Assembly (NCBI GenBank): GCA_003170575.1
Contig: PMZB01000021.1
Coordinates: 1-5,487, forward strand
From: Chlamydiia bacterium
GTDB taxonomy: Bacteria; Chlamydiota; Chlamydiia; Chlamydiales; FEN-1388
Length of the DNA: 5,487 bases
Direction: 5' to 3'
In this document: positions 3,552 through 5,487 of the stretch, in pieces
Layout of the letters: every line of letters starts with the position of its first letter
How positions within the stretch are numbered: the first letter of the stretch is position 1
Notes under the pieces: generated by a model
Told to the model about the DNA's origin: nothing
Database searches by the model: none
The model's input: the letters and a program-made list of their open reading frames with translations, nothing else
Position numbers and translations under genes: made by a program

Positions 3552-5487
3552 ATGATATTCCCCCAATTGGGCGATGAGTACATGTCTGATACACATCGTG
3601 ACGTTATAGCCCGCATGAATGCAGTGTATGCAGAATCTATCACTATTAATCAGAGTTACTGGCAAGAAGCAGACATAGATCTACGATTTTATGCTGGAGA
3701 CCAGACCACCTTCAACGACTTTTATGGAAATCTTCCCTCAAGTCGACAAAGACAGTTTAATTTTAATCGGATAAAGCGCATCGTTAATATGATTAGCGGT
3801 CATCAGCGCAAAAACCGTAAATCCATGATTGTTACACCCATAGAAAACGGTGATAATGATACTGCCGATCAATTAACAAAAGTTATGATGTGGATTTCCA
3901 ACCAAGAAGGTATTGGTGAGACCGTTTCTGAAGCCTTTGAAGGCGCCTGTATCACTGGACTCAATCTTTTGCAGATGTGGGTCGATTATCGATCAGACCC
4001 TATATCGGGAAACATCAAAATCGACAATTGCCCGTACAATTCTTTCCTTATAGATCCATTTTTTCGCAAGAGCGACCTTTCTGATTGCAATCATATCTGG
4101 AAACGTTCGTTTCTAACCAAAAGAGAGTGTGTTTCACTGCTTCCTGATAAGTCTGAAGAGGTCATGTCACTCATGGGAAACGATCATCGTGATGGCAAAT
4201 TTAACTTTATGCCTGAATCTTACTCTTATGGCATGAAAAACTTGCTTACCTACGACGAATTTTACTACAGAGACTATCGAAAACAAAAAATTCTTGCTGA
4301 TACGCAGACCGGTGAAGTCCTTGAGTGGAAGTTTGAAGACAAAGACGACAAATTAAAAGCATTCTTGAACCAATACCCTCAAATTACCCTTATTGAACAA
4401 GAAGTACCAACGGTTAAGCTCGCCATCGTCATCCAGGGGAGATGCCTATATGACGCACCTCAGCCTAACGGACTAGACGCCTATCCATTTGTGCCTGTTT
4501 TTGGGTACTATTGTCCACAATTGCCTTATTTCCCATGGCGCGTACAAGGCGTCGTTCGCGGACTTCGGGACGCACAATTTTTGTACAACCGTCGCAAGCA
4601 AATCGAGCTTGATATCTTGGAATCTCAAATAAATTCAGGTTGGATATATAAAGAAGAAGCTTTGATAAATCCTGCCGATGTGTATAACCAAACCGGACAA
4701 GGTCGAGGCATTGGGGTAAAGCGTGGCGCGAATATCGATACCGATCTTCGGCAAATTGTACCACCACAAGTACCACCATCGATGCTCACCATTTCTGAAT
4801 CTCTTGGAAAAGAAATTATGGAAATTTCTGGGGTCAACGAAGAGTTACTCGGTAGCGCGATGGATGACAAAGCTGGCGTTTTAAGCATGCTTCGCCAAGG
4901 CGCTGGACTAACTACCTTGCAGGGACTTTTCGATCAACTCGATCGATCTCAGAAGCTTTTGGGTAAGCTTATACTTGATTATATACAAGCAAGTTTTACT
5001 CCTGGAAAAGTTAAACAAATCCTTGAAGGCGAAGAGCCAACCCCACAATTTTCTAACCGTGCTTTTGGGCGTTACGATGTCGTTATAGAAGATGGTCTTA
5101 ATACCACAACTCAAAAACAGATGCAATTTGCCCAGATGTTACAGTTGCGTGAAGTTGGTGTACTCATTCCTGATGAGAACCTTCTTGATGCATGCACCTT
5201 ACAAAATAAAAAGAAAATTATTGAGGCTATCCAAGCACAACAACAAGCTCAACAACAACAAGTTCAGCAACAACAGGCTGTACAAATGGAAGAAATACAA
5301 GCACGTACAGAGCTCTCTCAAGCTCGTGCTATGGCGGACAAAGGATTAGGATTGGAGCGTATTTCACGTATAGAAGAAAATGAAGCACTTGCTGACGAAC
5401 GAAAAGCAGCAGCAGTTCGCGATGAAGATCAAGCAACCCTTAATCTTATCAAGGCCGTTAAAGAACTGGATGGTATTGACATAGAGC
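3552..5487 (+). CDS. P22-type portal protein, cut by the right window edge
   Basis: The frame runs open from ATG 3552 to the window end, giving 645 complete codons without a stop. The portal forms the dodecameric ring at one head vertex through which the terminase drives DNA and to which the tail attaches. Family signs: an N-terminal segment around YWQEADIDLRFYAGDQ (about 36-51), RQRQFNFNRIKRIVNMISG (about 71-89), a central FPWRVQGVVRGLRDAQFLYN region (about 324-343) and the family-typical GVNEELLG (about 427-434) followed by a helix with MLRQGAGLTTLQGLFDQL. Residues 561-578 hold 13 glutamines, followed by a charged helical stretch suggesting the C-terminal coiled-coil barrel of P22 gp1 (725 aa). 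An in-frame TAA at 3519-3521 closes the frame on the left. ATG 3552 has AAAGG at 3539-3543, whereas ATG 3582 has no well-spaced site. Regulation is probably by the promoter and hairpin just upstream. Confidence 0.93.
   Translation, partial: MIFPQLGDEYMSDTHRDVIARMNAVYAESITINQSYWQEADIDLRFYAGDQTTFNDFYGNLPSSRQRQFNFNRIKRIVNMISGHQRKNRKSMIVTPIENGDNDTADQLTKVMMWISNQEGIGETVSEAFEGACITGLNLLQMWVDYRSDPISGNIKIDNCPYNSFLIDPFFRKSDLSDCNHIWKRSFLTKRECVSLLPDKSEEVMSLMGNDHRDGKFNFMPESYSYGMKNLLTYDEFYYRDYRKQKILADTQTGEVLEWKFEDKDDKLKAFLNQYPQITLIEQEVPTVKLAIVIQGRCLYDAPQPNGLDAYPFVPVFGYYCPQLPYFPWRVQGVVRGLRDAQFLYNRRKQIELDILESQINSGWIYKEEALINPADVYNQTGQGRGIGVKRGANIDTDLRQIVPPQVPPSMLTISESLGKEIMEISGVNEELLGSAMDDKAGVLSMLRQGAGLTTLQGLFDQLDRSQKLLGKLILDYIQASFTPGKVKQILEGEEPTPQFSNRAFGRYDVVIEDGLNTTTQKQMQFAQMLQLREVGVLIPDENLLDACTLQNKKKIIEAIQAQQQAQQQQVQQQQAVQMEEIQARTELSQARAMADKGLGLERISRIEENEALADERKAAAVRDEDQATLNLIKAVKELDGIDIE

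Noticed and set aside
3389..3643. 84-codon minus-strand frame covering the tRNA and the start of the portal gene
   Set aside because: It contains the well-known false translation of antisense tRNA (AGKDSNLQP...), lies opposite a tRNA and a clear portal start, and shows no protein family pattern.
4465..5126. Three minus-strand frames (4465-4779, 4625-4888, 4908-5126)
   Set aside because: All lie opposite the well-supported portal reading frame, overlap one another and have no start signals of their own.
5092..5349. 85-codon + strand frame within the portal gene
   Set aside because: It is an alternative-frame reading of the CAA-rich tract (asparagine- and lysine-rich product), and the portal frame continues through it uninterrupted.
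1..5487. CRISPR array, insertion sequence or transposase
   Set aside because: No regularly spaced repeats, no transposase-like frame and no terminal inverted repeats with target duplications were seen.

Overview
The window is a piece of a tailed double-stranded DNA bacteriophage genome or prophage, read almost entirely on the + strand. The anchors are a large terminase subunit (542-1924), a P22-type portal protein that runs off the right edge (3552 onward), and at the left edge a protein resembling the C-terminal half of an N4-gp56-type major capsid protein. A P22-type portal suggests a podovirus-like phage. The moderately AT-rich DNA, Shine-Dalgarno-like sites, sigma70-like promoters and a tRNA with encoded CCA suggest a proteobacterial host. 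The host genus cannot be read from this window. Four of the five complete genes end in TGA, so the code is standard.

Left block (1-3126), compactly packed: capsid-like protein, 49-bp gap, TerL starting at TTG, an unknown 120-aa protein, a compact ATP-dependent RNA ligase with all nucleotidyltransferase motifs, and a 67-aa cysteine-rich zinc-ribbon-like protein. The last three start at or inside the end of the preceding gene or within about a dozen bases of it, which suggests translational coupling. No small terminase subunit is recognisable.

Middle block (3100-3551), non-coding or nearly so and the most unusual part: a near-consensus promoter at the end of the zinc-ribbon gene, about 250 bases rich in hairpins, a strong intrinsic terminator, and five bases later a tRNA-Trp(CCA) whose acceptor stem has two mismatches. 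Next comes a second near-consensus promoter embedded in an 11-bp inverted repeat, whose right arm contains the portal Shine-Dalgarno. Readthrough RNA could hide the portal ribosome site, while RNA started at the internal promoter could not. A 40-codon minus-strand ORF also lies in this block.

Right block (3552-5487): the portal gene, open to the window end, with a conserved core and a glutamine-rich, coiled-coil-like C-terminal region.

Together these encode capsid, DNA packaging motor and portal. An RNA-repair-type enzyme and a tRNA are inserted between the terminase and portal genes, apparently under separate transcriptional and post-transcriptional control.
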